This document shows, piece by piece, positions 1-10,536 of a stretch of 64,000 bases of DNA. The notes under the pieces are model-generated. The model saw only the letters and a list, made by a program, of their open reading frames with translations, ran no database searches and was not told the DNA's origin. A program made the position numbers and the translations under genes. The DNA is from Acidobacteriota bacterium. Its GTDB lineage: Bacteria > Acidobacteriota > Blastocatellia > UBA7656. Location of the stretch: positions 34,239 through 98,238 of the forward strand of contig JACQDB010000050.1 in NCBI GenBank assembly GCA_016201275.1, written 5' to 3'. Each line of letters starts with the position of its first letter. The first letter of the stretch is position 1.

Positions 1-2
1 TT

Positions 3-824
3 GTTGCCATCAACTGTGCCGCTATGCCTGAGCAATTGATCGAGTCGGAGCTATTCGGCCACGAAAAAGGTGCCTTTACCGGCGCTGGAAATCGTCGCCT
101 GGGCAAGTTTGAAGCGGCGCATCAAGGGACGTTCTTTTTAGATGAGATAGGAGATATGAGTCTGGTCACCCAAGCCAAGATTTTGCGAGTCATTGAAGAG
201 CGCAAATTTCAACGCCTGGGCAGTAACGAAACTCTCGCAACTGATGTGCGTATCATCAGCGCTACGAACAAGAATTTAGAGCAGGAAGTAGCCGCGCAAC
301 AATTTCGCGCCGACCTCTATTTCAGATTATGCGTGGTCTCTATCGAACTGCCTGCGCTGCGTGACAGAAGAGATGATATTGCTTATCTGGCGCAATCCTT
401 TTGCGCCAATTACGCGCTGCTGTACAAGCGCAAGGCCTCAGCTATTTCGTCACCAGCGCTGAATCTGCTTCTACAATATGACTGGCCTGGCAATGTCAGA
501 CAACTGAAAAATTGCTTGGAGCGCGCCGTTGTCCTGGCCGAAGGTGAAGAGATTACTTTAAAAGATTTACCTCAAGAAATATTATCTAAAAGCAAAACTC
601 AAAGAACTAAAGAAAGCGCATCCTCTGCGACTGATTCTTTATTTGCGTTGGAGTTTCAAGAGGCAAAAAGAGCCTTTGAGCGCTCGTATATTGAGCGTTG
701 TTTAGAGCAAACTTCCGGCAATATCACACAAGCCGCCGCCCTTTTGAAGATGCACCGCCAAAGCCTGCAACACAAGATCAAAGAGTTGGGCTTAACCAAA
801 AAGTTTATTGCTCAAGGTGAATAA
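3..824 (+). CDS. Sigma-54-dependent NtrC-family response regulator, 5' truncated by window start
   Basis: In-frame from base 3 ([28 protein letters not shown]...), GAFTGA motif, AAA+ domain, Fis-type HTH at C-terminus ([25 protein letters not shown]). Confidence 0.93.
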   Translation, partial: VAINCAAMPEQLIESELFGHEKGAFTGAGNRRLGKFEAAHQGTFFLDEIGDMSLVTQAKILRVIEERKFQRLGSNETLATDVRIISATNKNLEQEVAAQQFRADLYFRLCVVSIELPALRDRRDDIAYLAQSFCANYALLYKRKASAISSPALNLLLQYDWPGNVRQLKNCLERAVVLAEGEEITLKDLPQEILSKSKTQRTKESASSATDSLFALEFQEAKRAFERSYIERCLEQTSGNITQAAALLKMHRQSLQHKIKELGLTKKFIAQGE

Positions 825-836
825 ACTTTTTGGTTA
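793..836. terminator. Perfect 17-bp stem hairpin spanning the end of the NtrC-like gene, between convergent genes
   Basis: taaccaaaaagtttatt (793-809) / aataaactttttggtta (820-836), 10-nt loop. Confidence 0.7.
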
Positions 837-844
837 GAGTGAAA

Positions 845-1282
845 TTAAAACGGTATATCGTCGTCCGAGAGATTGCCGGGCATTTCCGGCGGTGCGCTTT
901 CTCTGCTGCCAGCAGGTTTCTCTTCTCTGGGTGCGAAACTCTCGTCGCCGCCTCTTGCGCCAATAAACTGCAAGTCGCTGCATTGAACTTCTAGTGTCGT
1001 TCTCGTGTTACCATCTCTATCCTTATACTCGGACTGCGATAGCTTACCTTCGATATAAACCTGTTTGCCTTTGCTAAGATACTGATTGGCGATTTCAGCC
1101 AGCCGACGCCAAGTGGTGATGCGAAACCAGGTGGTTATATCTTGGAAATCGCCTGCTTTATCCTTTTTGCGCTCGGTAGTGGCCACCGTAAAACTACAGA
1201 CCGGTGTGCCGTCCGAAGTGTAGCGGATTTCCGGGTCGCGCCCTAGATAACCGACAATGGTGATTTTATTAAAAGATGCCAT
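845..1282 (-). CDS. ssb: Single-stranded DNA-binding protein
   Basis: OB-fold SSB sequence MASFNKITIVGYLGRDPEIRYT...; acidic C-terminal tip DDDIPF. Confidence 0.96.
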   Translation of the reverse strand: MASFNKITIVGYLGRDPEIRYTSDGTPVCSFTVATTERKKDKAGDFQDITTWFRITTWRRLAEIANQYLSKGKQVYIEGKLSQSEYKDRDGNTRTTLEVQCSDLQFIGARGGDESFAPREEKPAGSRESAPPEMPGNLSDDDIPF

Positions 1283-1363
1283 AAAGCCTCCTTATAGGTT
1301 TGGTTGTGTTAGTTCAAGGTTGTTGCTACAAAAACGAAAAGTGAAAATTGCAGAAGCGGTGAC

Positions 1364-1846
1364 TTACATTTTGTAATCACTGGCGTCATCTAACAGATCA
1401 TCAGGCCAATCATCATCGTCATCTTGTGAAGCCACTTCTTCAATGATTGAGGAGGCGGAATTATTGATGACCTCTTCATTGACATAGATCGGGCAATCGG
1501 CACGCATAGCCAGAGCAATCGCATCGCTTGGCCGCGAATCAATCAAGATGACTTCGCCATTTTTAATTAATTCGATCACTGAAAAAAAAGTATTATCAAT
1601 TAAATCGGTGATGATAATCCGTCTGACCGTCGCCCCGAATTCCATAATAATATTCTTAATCAGATCGTGCGTCATGGGACGTTGCGAAGGCAGTTTTTCA
1701 ATCTCTAAGGCGATGGCATTCGCTTCAAAAGCTCCTACCCAAATCGGTAACATGGCCTCGCCGTTGATGTCCTTGAGAATAATTATGGGCGTATTGGCTG
1801 CCGGGTCCATCATTAAACCACGAATCTTCATCTCGATTTCCATCAC
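1364..1846 (-). CDS. Bifunctional nuclease family protein (BFN/DUF151)
   Basis: MEIEMKIRGLMMDPAANTPIIILKDINGEAMLPIWVGAFEANAIALEIE...RPSDAIALAMRADCPIYVNEEV typical of BFN domain. Confidence 0.9.
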   Translation of the reverse strand: MMEIEMKIRGLMMDPAANTPIIILKDINGEAMLPIWVGAFEANAIALEIEKLPSQRPMTHDLIKNIIMEFGATVRRIIITDLIDNTFFSVIELIKNGEVILIDSRPSDAIALAMRADCPIYVNEEVINNSASSIIEEVASQDDDDDWPDDLLDDASDYKM

Positions 1847-2037
1847 AATTCCTTTCTACTGCGTTCAAAATTAAATCACAAACGACCGGCAAAGTCCAAA
1901 AATAAAAACCTGCAATTTGGCCTATTTTCTACAATGAAAGTGAATTTTGTAGGATAACCGCTTGACGCCTCGCTTGACAGAAGAAATTGCGACCGATTAG
2001 GATGCAAAAGCCCTTGAACGTTGGAGGAATTGGCAGG

Positions 2038-2793
2038 ATGGTTATTTCTATAGCTAATCAAAAAGGCGGAGTAGGGAAGACAACCACAGCCATCAATTTA
2101 GCAGCCGCTCTGGCCTTGGCCGGAAAAAAGGTTCTTTTAATTGATATAGACCCGCAGGGAAACAGTTCCATTACGTTTCTCAAACAGGAGGTCATAGGCA
2201 AATCCATTTACGAATTGCTGACCGAACCGGAGGTACTATATGAAGATGTCATCTATAAAACCTCGGTTCCTGACCTCGAAATTGTGCCAGCCCGCATTAA
2301 CTTGGCGAAGATTGAGAGCAAATTGATTGGCGAGTTCGACGCTCCTTTTCGATTAAAAGATAGAATTGAGGGAGTTTCTAAACGCTATGATTTTATTATC
2401 ATAGATACGCCCCCAACCCTAGGATTGATAACTGTCAATGCTCTGGTGGCCTCAAACTATTTGATCATCACCATACAACCTTCATATTTTGCTTTAGAAG
2501 GAACGGATGATCTTCTTGAAACCGTTGAGAAAATCAAAGCTCGACCTAATCCAAATCTTCAAGTGTTAGGGGTCTTGATAACCTTGAATGATAAAAGAAC
2601 TACTTTAGGTAAGGATATCAACGACCAAATTAAAAGTGTATTTGGTGAAAAGGTGTTTCACACCACGATCAGCAAGTCTGTGCGTTTGGAAGAAAGCCCG
2701 GCTTACAAAGAGTCTATTTTTAGTTTTGCGCCCAACTCCAGCGGCGCTACGGAGTACGCCAGTTTGTGTCAGGAGGTTATACAACGTGTCTAA
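2038..2793 (+). CDS. parA: ParA/Soj chromosome partitioning ATPase
   Basis: [26 protein letters not shown] deviant Walker A; ORF extends to 1987 but MVIS start is the conserved one. Confidence 0.93.
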   Translation: MVISIANQKGGVGKTTTAINLAAALALAGKKVLLIDIDPQGNSSITFLKQEVIGKSIYELLTEPEVLYEDVIYKTSVPDLEIVPARINLAKIESKLIGEFDAPFRLKDRIEGVSKRYDFIIIDTPPTLGLITVNALVASNYLIITIQPSYFALEGTDDLLETVEKIKARPNPNLQVLGVLITLNDKRTTLGKDINDQIKSVFGEKVFHTTISKSVRLEESPAYKESIFSFAPNSSGATEYASLCQEVIQRV

Positions 2794-3610
2794 AAGAGGG
2801 TTACCTACAAATTTCAAATTACGTCACGATACCCATTATGTCGAAGCCTTAACCAATCGCAGCGCCGGAGCGCCTATTGGACGGATGATTCCTATAGATA
2901 ACCTTGCGCCCAATCCCAATCAACCGCGAGTTGAAATCGGTGATCTCTCGGAATTGGTTTTATCCATACGGGAGAAAGGGGTATTAGAACCTCTTTTGGT
3001 GCGCCCCAGTGAAGTCGGGCGCTTCATGATTATCAGCGGTGAACGGCGCTACAGGGCAAGCCTGGAAGTTGGTCTGACCGAATTGCCTTGCATAGAGATG
3101 GATGTTGACGACCGTGCGGTGGCTGAAATCTCTTTGATTGAAAACCTCCAACGGAAGGATTTGAACTGCTTCGAAGAGGCTGACGGCTATAAAGCCTTGG
3201 CGGAAAAGTTTGGCTATACTCACGAAGAGATTGCCAAGAAAATCGGCAAATCACGTACTTCGATCACCGAATCCTTGGCCTTGTCGGCGATTCCCGGTGA
3301 GATTCGAGACCTATGTCGGCGCGCCGACATTTCCTCTAAATCCACGCTTTTGCAGGTGGTTAGGCAGCCGACAGTTGAGGATATGACGGACTTCGTCAGT
3401 CGTATTGCTTCGGGTGGGTTGACCAGAGACGAAGCGCGTGTCGCTCGCAAGGAGAAGATGGGGGTCCCGGTCAAGGCGAGAAGTTATGTCTATAAGTATG
3501 CAGGGAAGGGAAGAGCCTTTAATTTGGTGCTTACCTTCAAAAAGAGCAAGGTCAGTAGCGATGAAGTGCAAGCCGCTTTGAACGAGACGTTGTCTAGCCT
3601 GACGGAATAG
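2786..3610 (+). CDS. parB: ParB-family partition protein
   Basis: [31 protein letters not shown] motifs; GTG start at 2786 overlaps parA stop by 8 bp with aggagg upstream. Confidence 0.92.
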   Translation: MSKRGLPTNFKLRHDTHYVEALTNRSAGAPIGRMIPIDNLAPNPNQPRVEIGDLSELVLSIREKGVLEPLLVRPSEVGRFMIISGERRYRASLEVGLTELPCIEMDVDDRAVAEISLIENLQRKDLNCFEEADGYKALAEKFGYTHEEIAKKIGKSRTSITESLALSAIPGEIRDLCRRADISSKSTLLQVVRQPTVEDMTDFVSRIASGGLTRDEARVARKEKMGVPVKARSYVYKYAGKGRAFNLVLTFKKSKVSSDEVQAALNETLSSLTE

Positions 3611-3684
3611 GCTCAAGAAGTCGTTCGTATCATCTGGGTTAAGCCGCAGAATATCGTTTGGTGACTTGCCTCGGCGCTTCTTTG

Positions 3685-4227
3685 TTACTTCACGCTTTTC
3701 TGTTTTTCGAGTTCTGCTTTATATTTTGAAGCCAGTTTCTTGGCGAATTTGTCCAGATAAGGTCGGAAAGGTTTTAGCAGTTTCACCCGCCATCCACCCT
3801 CTTGCTCGCGCCACTTCTCAAATGATTTTTCCGTGTATAGGCGACACGCCGTTTCCAATTGGTTTTTCTTGATGCCTTTGGCAAGAGTGAAATAGTAATG
3901 CTGCGCCGCCAGCGAAAACACTACCTGCGCCAGATTCGTCTTCATCGTCATTCGCACGAAGAGATTTTGTGGGAATCGCTTTTTGGGTTTTACTACCGCC
4001 ATAGCGATTTCTGCCCAAGCCATTTGTCCGCCCATTCTGGGGTGATAAAGGGCTGGCAAGGTCTCTCGTTGAGCCTGAGATATACGCGGTTCGGTAATTT
4101 GATCTACAAAAACCACTTTGGTTAAACCGCGAAGATGTTCGCTGGGAATGATGTTTAAAGCCTTTTCGATAATGGCTTCATATTTACCAGTTTCCTGAGA
4201 CGATTTATGTTCGATTTTTACATTCAT
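3685..4227 (-). CDS. Conserved hypothetical protein, convergent with parB
   Basis: 180-aa ORF with ATG start and ordinary composition; no family recognised. Confidence 0.6.
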   Translation of the reverse strand: MNVKIEHKSSQETGKYEAIIEKALNIIPSEHLRGLTKVVFVDQITEPRISQAQRETLPALYHPRMGGQMAWAEIAMAVVKPKKRFPQNLFVRMTMKTNLAQVVFSLAAQHYYFTLAKGIKKNQLETACRLYTEKSFEKWREQEGGWRVKLLKPFRPYLDKFAKKLASKYKAELEKQKSVK

Positions 4228-4276
4228 TATTTTGTTTTAAACTGTTGTAGTAAAAGTTTTAGACTCCTTGAAGAAA

Positions 4277-5311
4277 TTAGAGTTTTACTTGAGATGTTTG
4301 CTCAATCTGTGCCACGCGCTTCTCAATTCTGCGAAGCGTTTTTAAGAGTTCCGGCAACCGCGTGATTACCGAAGAAGACTTCATCCATATTTTGTGATCC
4401 ATTGATGGAGCACCTGAAATGATTTGATTGGCTGCCACCGAATTGGCAATACCGGTTTGTGGAGTTGCCACTACGTTGTCGCCTATGGTCAAGTGACCGG
4501 CGACTCCAACTTGTCCTGCTAATATGACATTTTTTCCTATGGTCGTTGAGCCAGCCATTCCCACCTGAGCGCAGATCAAGCTGTGCTGATTGATAAGCGC
4601 GCCGTGGCCGATTTGCACCAGATTGTCTATCTTAACCCCTTTGCAGATTCGCGTCTCACCTAAAGTGGCGCGATCAATCGTGGTATTCGCGCCGACTTCC
4701 ACTTCATCTTCCAGTATGACAATTCCGGTTTGACGGATTTTATACCACGAGCCGTCATCATTTTTGGCATAGCCGAAACCGTCCGAGCCGATGACGGAAT
4801 TGCTCTGGATGACACAATGTCTGCCGATGATTGAGCCTTTGCCGATCACACTACCCGAATGAATTTGGGTATCGTCGCCGAGGTGAACGCCCTCCTGAAT
4901 TACACAATTAGACTCGATGACAACGCGATTGCCAAGGCTAACCCGTTCGCCTATGACCGTGTATGCGCCTATAGAAACTCCTTCACCAAGCGTTGTGGTA
5001 GAGGCTATGAGGGCAGACGGATGGATGCTTGGCGAAAGTGGCATCGCTGGGTAAAAAAGGTTAAGAGATTTCGCAAAGATGAGATAAGGGTTGTGATGCC
5101 GCAGCACGGCTTTCCCGAAGGAGGGGGATTGGCTATCAACAATAAGAGCCGAGGCCAGAGTCTTTTTGGCTTCATTGTGATATTTGACATTGGTGAGAAA
5201 GCTTAGTTGGCCTGCACAGGCATCTTCCAGTGTGGCGACGCCGTGGATTTCTATATTGCCATCGCCTTCCAATGTGCAGGAGAGCCTGTTGGCTACTTCA
5301 GCTAATTTCAT
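4277..5311 (-). CDS. lpxD: UDP-3-O-acylglucosamine N-acyltransferase
   Basis: Left-handed beta-helix hexapeptide repeats; GSDGFGYA, DNLVQIGH, AGSTTIG motifs. Confidence 0.95.
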   Translation of the reverse strand: MKLAEVANRLSCTLEGDGNIEIHGVATLEDACAGQLSFLTNVKYHNEAKKTLASALIVDSQSPSFGKAVLRHHNPYLIFAKSLNLFYPAMPLSPSIHPSALIASTTTLGEGVSIGAYTVIGERVSLGNRVVIESNCVIQEGVHLGDDTQIHSGSVIGKGSIIGRHCVIQSNSVIGSDGFGYAKNDDGSWYKIRQTGIVILEDEVEVGANTTIDRATLGETRICKGVKIDNLVQIGHGALINQHSLICAQVGMAGSTTIGKNVILAGQVGVAGHLTIGDNVVATPQTGIANSVAANQIISGAPSMDHKIWMKSSSVITRLPELLKTLRRIEKRVAQIEQTSQVKL

Positions 5312-5477
5312 GTGCCTATCTCTGTCAGTGTTTGCTCAAATAATGGCCAAACCAATAAATAAAAAGAGGCTTCGAGTGAAATTCCGGCTTAACAAAAGAA
5401 CCGCACTTCTAGTTTAATCTCTATTGGTAACAAAGAGTGCAGGATTCAGTCAACCTTGACAAGGAGTCTGAGAAGAA

Positions 5478-6356
5478 ATGCCTGATATAGAGAAACGATT
5501 TTTAAGCTATCTGCGCGTGGAAAAAGGGCTGTCGGTGAACACCTTGACCGCCTATCAAGCTGATCTGACAAAGCTGATGAAGTTCGCTCAGGAGCGCGAC
5601 AAAGATTTACTCTCGCTTGAGCGCGATGATATAAAGGATTTCATACAGCACCTGCACCATTCTGGACTTGAAGCCCGAAGCATCGGCAGAACCTTGGTGA
5701 CGGTTCGGAATTTGTATAAATTCTTATTGCTCGACGGCTTCTTAAAACGCGATCCCAGCGCCAATATAGAAACCCCGAAATCGTGGCAATCTTTGCCGAA
5801 GTTTCTCATTGCTGAAGAAGTCGAATGCTTATTGAACAGCCCTGACACCGACACGCCAACGGGGTTACGAGATAAAGCCATGCTCGAAGTGTTGTATGCT
5901 ACGGGGGTGAGAGTTTCAGAGTTGGTGGCTTTGAAAGTGAGTGATATTAATTTGGAAGTTGGTATTTTGACGACCTTGGGGAAGGGCAGTAAAGAACGCA
6001 CTGTGCCTGTGGGCAAAAGCGCAATCGAATGGGTAAAAAAATATCTGCCGGTACGCAGTCAAGTTTTACAGAAGAAGAGCAGTCCGCATCTCTTCATCAA
6101 TTCAAAAGGGCAACCGCTCTCCCGTTCCTTGTTCTGGAAGATCATTGTTGGCTACGGAGAGAAAGCCAAAATCGGCCACATCACGCCGCATCTTTTGCGG
6201 CATAGTTTTGCTACACATCTACTGGAAAACGGCGCGGATTTGCGTTCCGTGCAGATGATGCTAGGACATAGTGATATTTCGACAACCCAGATTTACACTC
6301 ATATTACCAACGAGAGACTTAAAGAAATTTATAAGAAGTTTCATCCTCGTGCCTGA
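5478..6356 (+). CDS. xerD: XerC/XerD-like tyrosine recombinase
   Basis: R-HxLRHSFATHLLENGADLRSVQMMLGHSDISTTQIYTH catalytic motifs. Confidence 0.92.
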   Translation: MPDIEKRFLSYLRVEKGLSVNTLTAYQADLTKLMKFAQERDKDLLSLERDDIKDFIQHLHHSGLEARSIGRTLVTVRNLYKFLLLDGFLKRDPSANIETPKSWQSLPKFLIAEEVECLLNSPDTDTPTGLRDKAMLEVLYATGVRVSELVALKVSDINLEVGILTTLGKGSKERTVPVGKSAIEWVKKYLPVRSQVLQKKSSPHLFINSKGQPLSRSLFWKIIVGYGEKAKIGHITPHLLRHSFATHLLENGADLRSVQMMLGHSDISTTQIYTHITNERLKEIYKKFHPRA

Positions 6357-6398
6357 CTTCAAGTGAATTAATAGAAGTAAAATCTTTAATGTTAAATT

Positions 6399-6692
6399 TC
6401 AATATTCCAGTATTTGCGGACTTCGCGTAAACATTTCGATTAAGTAATCATGAAGGTAATTATAGAGTTGTCTTTGGAAGTCCCAGGCGAAAGCTCTGGC
6501 TTCTAATTCACGAGGCGCAAGGTGAAATTTATAGGCGTCATCGTGTAGTCCTTTCTGCTTCAGGTAAACAAACACATCAACGCCGCTGGCAACTGAGATG
6601 GCCGTCCATTCAAATAAAGGATGTTCATAACGTGCCAGTTCATGTTGAACTTGTAGCAGGTACTTTGTGCTTTTATCGCTTAGGTCAGACAT
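6399..6692 (-). CDS. Conserved hypothetical protein
   Basis: 97-aa ORF in an intergenic slot; ATG start. Confidence 0.55.
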   Translation of the reverse strand: MSDLSDKSTKYLLQVQHELARYEHPLFEWTAISVASGVDVFVYLKQKGLHDDAYKFHLAPRELEARAFAWDFQRQLYNYLHDYLIEMFTRSPQILEY

Positions 6693-6889
6693 TGAGGTCG
6701 TTTCCTTTCCGTGAGTTCTTGTTCAGGGTTTCGCGCCCGAAATAGTTATAACCAATGAAAGGCAAAATTGACAAAGCCGGTGTGCAGAACTAGCATACCT
6801 ATTTAGTTTCCATCGGATGAATGAAGCAGCAGGCTTTTTTCATTAGACATTCATTTCCGAGCACTTTTCAATAAGTAGAGATTAGTCCA

Positions 6890-7996
6890 ATGGCAATGAT
6901 AAATCGAGAGAGCATTCTGGCGGCCTTGAAATCAATTCTGTATCCAGCCCTTGAAAAAAATATCGTAGCGCTCAATTTAGTCCACGATGTTCAGGTTTTT
7001 GGCGACACCATAAAAATCACTGTGGTTCTACCCTCCCCTGATCCGTCGGTAAGAAAAGAGCTTGAGGAAGCGGTTGCCAACGCTGTGAAAATATTGAACC
7101 CGCTGAGTGAGGCGGAAATTTTTACTACTGTCGAAATCCCCAACGGCAAAGGCGCGAGCGACAAACAGGCGGTTCCCGGTGTGAAAAATATTGTCGCCAT
7201 CAGTTCGGGAAAAGGAGGCGTAGGAAAATCCACCGTTGCCGTCAATCTGGCGGTAGCCTTGGCGCAATGGGGCGCGAAAGTCGGACTGCTGGACACCGAT
7301 GTTTATGGGCCAAATGTTCCCATCATGATGGGCATAGATCAAGACCCAATGGTTCAAGAGCAGAAATTATTGCCGCTGGAAGCCTATGGCGTGAAAATCA
7401 TGTCCGTAGGGTTTTTAAACCGAGGCGATAAACCTGTTATCTGGCGTGGGCCTATGCTGCATACAGCGGTGCGTCAGTTTTTGTATGACGTGCTGTGGGG
7501 GGAACTCGATTACTTGATCGTGGATATGCCGCCGGGAACGGGCGACGCGCAGTTAAGTTTGGCACAACTGGTTCCCGTGCAGGGCGCAGTGCTGGTGACC
7601 ACGCCGCAAGAGGTGGCTATGGCAGATGTCCGCAAAGCTTTGAATATGTTTGAGCAGGTTCATATACCTGTGTTCGGCATTGTCGAAAATATGAGCTACT
7701 TCATTTGCGCGAATTGTTCAGAGAGGCATCATATTTTCGGTTCCGGTGGTGGCGAAGAACTGGCCAGAAAATTCAAGACCAGTTTGCTGGGGCAGATACC
7801 GCTTTCCTCTAGCGTAAGAGAAGGAGGCGATGCCGGATTGCCTATCATTATAGGATCATCAGATAGTGTGCAGGCCGAAGCCATACGCGAGATTGCGGCG
7901 AAGGTTGCGGCGAAGGTCGCCCGTGCGGCTCTGGTTGAAGCGAGTTTGCCAATTATTAATATGGGCGATGGTCGCGGCGACAGCTTTACCGTTTAA
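6890..7996 (+). CDS. Mrp/NBP35 family P-loop Fe-S carrier ATPase
   Basis: NIVAISSGKGGVGKSTVAVNLAVALAQWGAKVGLLDTDVYGPN; VENMSYFICANCSERHHIFG CxxC. Confidence 0.95.
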   Translation: MAMINRESILAALKSILYPALEKNIVALNLVHDVQVFGDTIKITVVLPSPDPSVRKELEEAVANAVKILNPLSEAEIFTTVEIPNGKGASDKQAVPGVKNIVAISSGKGGVGKSTVAVNLAVALAQWGAKVGLLDTDVYGPNVPIMMGIDQDPMVQEQKLLPLEAYGVKIMSVGFLNRGDKPVIWRGPMLHTAVRQFLYDVLWGELDYLIVDMPPGTGDAQLSLAQLVPVQGAVLVTTPQEVAMADVRKALNMFEQVHIPVFGIVENMSYFICANCSERHHIFGSGGGEELARKFKTSLLGQIPLSSSVREGGDAGLPIIIGSSDSVQAEAIREIAAKVAAKVARAALVEASLPIINMGDGRGDSFTV

Positions 7997-8122
7997 TGAT
8001 TACTTTTGTTGAAAAGCATCTGTGTCGTGATTATAATCACGACTAACGGTATAGGCATTACCGCAAGTGGAAGGTTGACACCTTTCTGGAGATTAAACTT
8101 TTAACATAAAGAGGGATGATAA

Positions 8123-8470
8123 ATGAGCGCAACAGTACAAACAGAGATATTGCTGACCGACGCCGCTGTGAATGAAGTACGAAAATTTATGGAATCGGAA
8201 AGCGCAGGCAGCGAAGCCGGTTTACGTATTCGCGTCGTGCCGGGCGGATGCAGCGGGTTTTCTTATTCTATGCAGATTGAAGATAGTCCTCGTCAGGGCG
8301 ATGATATTCTTGAGCAGAGCGGCTTGAAAATTTTCGTTGATAAATTTTCAAGACAGTATTTGGAAGGAGTTCAAGTGGACTATGTGAACTCGGTTATGGG
8401 TTCCGGTTTCACCTTCAACAATCCCAACGCGACCGGCAGTTGTGGCTGTGGCAGTTCATTCTCTGTTTAA
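8123..8470 (+). CDS. HesB/IscA/ErpA family iron-sulfur cluster assembly protein
   Basis: GLRIRVVPGGCSGFSYSM and C-terminal GSCGCGSSF cysteines. Confidence 0.93.
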   Translation: MSATVQTEILLTDAAVNEVRKFMESESAGSEAGLRIRVVPGGCSGFSYSMQIEDSPRQGDDILEQSGLKIFVDKFSRQYLEGVQVDYVNSVMGSGFTFNNPNATGSCGCGSSFSV

Positions 8471-8848
8471 CCAAGAGCAGGGAATTGGCTGATCGGTTCC
8501 AGTGATACTTGAACCTAGAGTAAATACGTAAAGCCCAGCATTAGGCTTTTTCGACTGATAGTTTTACCAATTTGCATTCAGGGGTTATGCAGTTAATTCG
8601 CATCCTTGCAACTATGATTTTTGTTGTTAGTTGCCAGGCTGTGTAGCGTAGCTGTATAACCCTCATTAACTTCCAATTCAATCATTGCATTTCTTTATTT
8701 CGATAGGATGTTTCCTATTGCATTCGCCTTGAATCTTGAAGGCACTATTTCGAGTTGCCCAGGAGTCGAAGTTGCGACTTCTGACCAATCGAATGGAAGT
8801 AGTCGGTAACTTTTCTAACCAGCTAAAAAGCCAATAAAAGGAGAGTGT

Positions 8849-9700
8849 ATGTTAGCCATGTCAAATTTTGACCTCCCGCTACTTTTGATTCAGGCAGCAC
8901 AGGAATCAAAATCAACGCTGTTCCATTTGCCCGACCATCCCCAACCTTATGTGCAGATACTGCTCATGTGGTTACATTTTCTTGCCGGCATCACTTGGAT
9001 CGGAATGCTGTACTTCTTCAATCTGGTTAATGTGAATTTAATGAAGGTGCTGGATGGGCCAACCAAAGGCAAGGTGATTCCTCAATTGATGCCCCGCGTT
9101 CTCTGGTGGTTTCGCTGGGGGGCAGTGATTACGGTTCTGGTCGGACTTACCTACTATGCCATGTATATGTTGTCACCAAATGTGCGAGATGCTAATGAAG
9201 GGCTTGCCAAGCTAGGCTCAAGTTCTCATGCCAATACTTGGATGATACTGTTAGTATGGCTTGTGATTTTGGTGTTAGCGTTTACCATAGGCTTTTTTGT
9301 CGTGCGGAAAGTTGACAACGGCTGGACGGTCGCAGCAATTATGGGAGTAGTTTTTACCTTGATGGCGATAGCTATCGTCAAATGGTTGGATTCCTCTTTG
9401 TCCTTCCACGTCAATGGCCATTTCGTCAGCTATGCAAGTAACAATAGAGTCTTTTCAATCGGCATAGGCGGAGCCTTGGGCATCATTATGCTTCTCAATG
9501 TATGGGGAGTAATCTGGCCGAATCAAAAACGCATTATCGCTTGGACCTACAATAATGCAGAGCAGGGAACTGCTATACCGGCTGAAAGCGCCAAACTCGC
9601 AAGACAGGCATTTCTGGCTTCGCGTATGAATTTCTGGCTTTCCATCCCTATGCTGTTTTTGATGGCGGCATCTCAATACTTTCCGGCCTTTGGCCGATAA
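8849..9700 (+). CDS. PuuD-like membrane protein (urate oxidase N-terminal domain-like)
   Basis: LHFLAGITWIGMLYFFNLVNVNLMK...MPRVLWWFRWGAVITVLVGLTYY, multiple TM helices. Confidence 0.75.
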   Translation: MLAMSNFDLPLLLIQAAQESKSTLFHLPDHPQPYVQILLMWLHFLAGITWIGMLYFFNLVNVNLMKVLDGPTKGKVIPQLMPRVLWWFRWGAVITVLVGLTYYAMYMLSPNVRDANEGLAKLGSSSHANTWMILLVWLVILVLAFTIGFFVVRKVDNGWTVAAIMGVVFTLMAIAIVKWLDSSLSFHVNGHFVSYASNNRVFSIGIGGALGIIMLLNVWGVIWPNQKRIIAWTYNNAEQGTAIPAESAKLARQAFLASRMNFWLSIPMLFLMAASQYFPAFGR

Positions 9701-9759
9701 ATTGATGGGGGCAGTAAGCTTCACCTTATCGTTCTTCCCCATTTGTAATAGGAGTACAT

Positions 9760-10299
9760 ATGCGAAATAGAAATTTTCTCGGGGTTTTTGCCAGCGTCTT
9801 TTTAGTGGCTTTGATGTTTATCTTGGTCACGGCAGCACCGCCAGAGACAGGCAAACCGGCACCGCAATTCCAACTGATGAGTCAGGAGGGCAAGTCCGTT
9901 AATCTCAAGGATTTTCGTGGCAAATGGGTGGTCTTATATTTCTACCCGAAAGATTTTACCTCCGGTTGTACGGTTGAAGCGAAGAACTTTCAAAGGGATA
10001 TTGCCAGCTATGAAAAAGCCAAAGCGGTAATCTTGGGCGTCAGCATAGACAGTGTGGACTCCCATAAAAGCTTCTGCGCCAAAGAGGGCTTGAATTTCAA
10101 GCTGCTGGCTGACACTGATGCCAAAGTCTCCGAGATGTATGATTCCCTGAAGGATTACAACGGCAATAAGCTATCAGCGCGAAACACCTTCATTATTGAC
10201 CCGAAAGGGAAAATCGCCAAAGCTTTTATCGGCGTAAAACCTGCAGGTCACAGCGAAGAGGTGTTGGCCGCTCTAGCCGAATTGCAGAAGTCAAAATAG
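9760..10299 (+). CDS. Peroxiredoxin, AhpC/TSA (Bcp-like), exported
   Basis: YFYPKDFTSGCTVEAKNF peroxidatic motif; N-terminal signal-like segment. Confidence 0.92.
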   Translation: MRNRNFLGVFASVFLVALMFILVTAAPPETGKPAPQFQLMSQEGKSVNLKDFRGKWVVLYFYPKDFTSGCTVEAKNFQRDIASYEKAKAVILGVSIDSVDSHKSFCAKEGLNFKLLADTDAKVSEMYDSLKDYNGNKLSARNTFIIDPKGKIAKAFIGVKPAGHSEEVLAALAELQKSK

Positions 10300-10316
10300 C
10301 TATGCTTCCAGCTTGG

Positions 10317-10368
10317 TAGTAAAAAGCCAAATGCCAAACGCTATGCTAATGGGTTTGGCTTTTACTAT
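10317..10368 (+). terminator. Probable intrinsic terminator after the peroxiredoxin gene
   Basis: agtaaaaagccaaa ... tttggcttttact inverted repeat. Confidence 0.55.
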
Positions 10369-10536
10369 TTATAGCGGAAATTTGCTTGTCGGCAGCCGCC
10401 GCAGCCTTTTTAGCTGTTGGTAAGTCTTTTTATCTAGTTGTTTAAGCCCGGGCATTTGAAGTAACTTAGTAAACGTCGGCGCGCCGACATTTAGTGACTT
10501 TGCCAGAGAAGGGAAGAAGAAGTAGAAGGTGGAAAA

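Noticed and set aside
1548-1874. Plus-strand 108-aa ORF
   Set aside because: Antisense shadow of the bifunctional nuclease gene; no recognisable domain.
2654-2661. TGTTTCAC half of a canonical parS site inside parA
   Set aside because: The other half (GTGAAACA) is absent; a single 8-mer is not enough.
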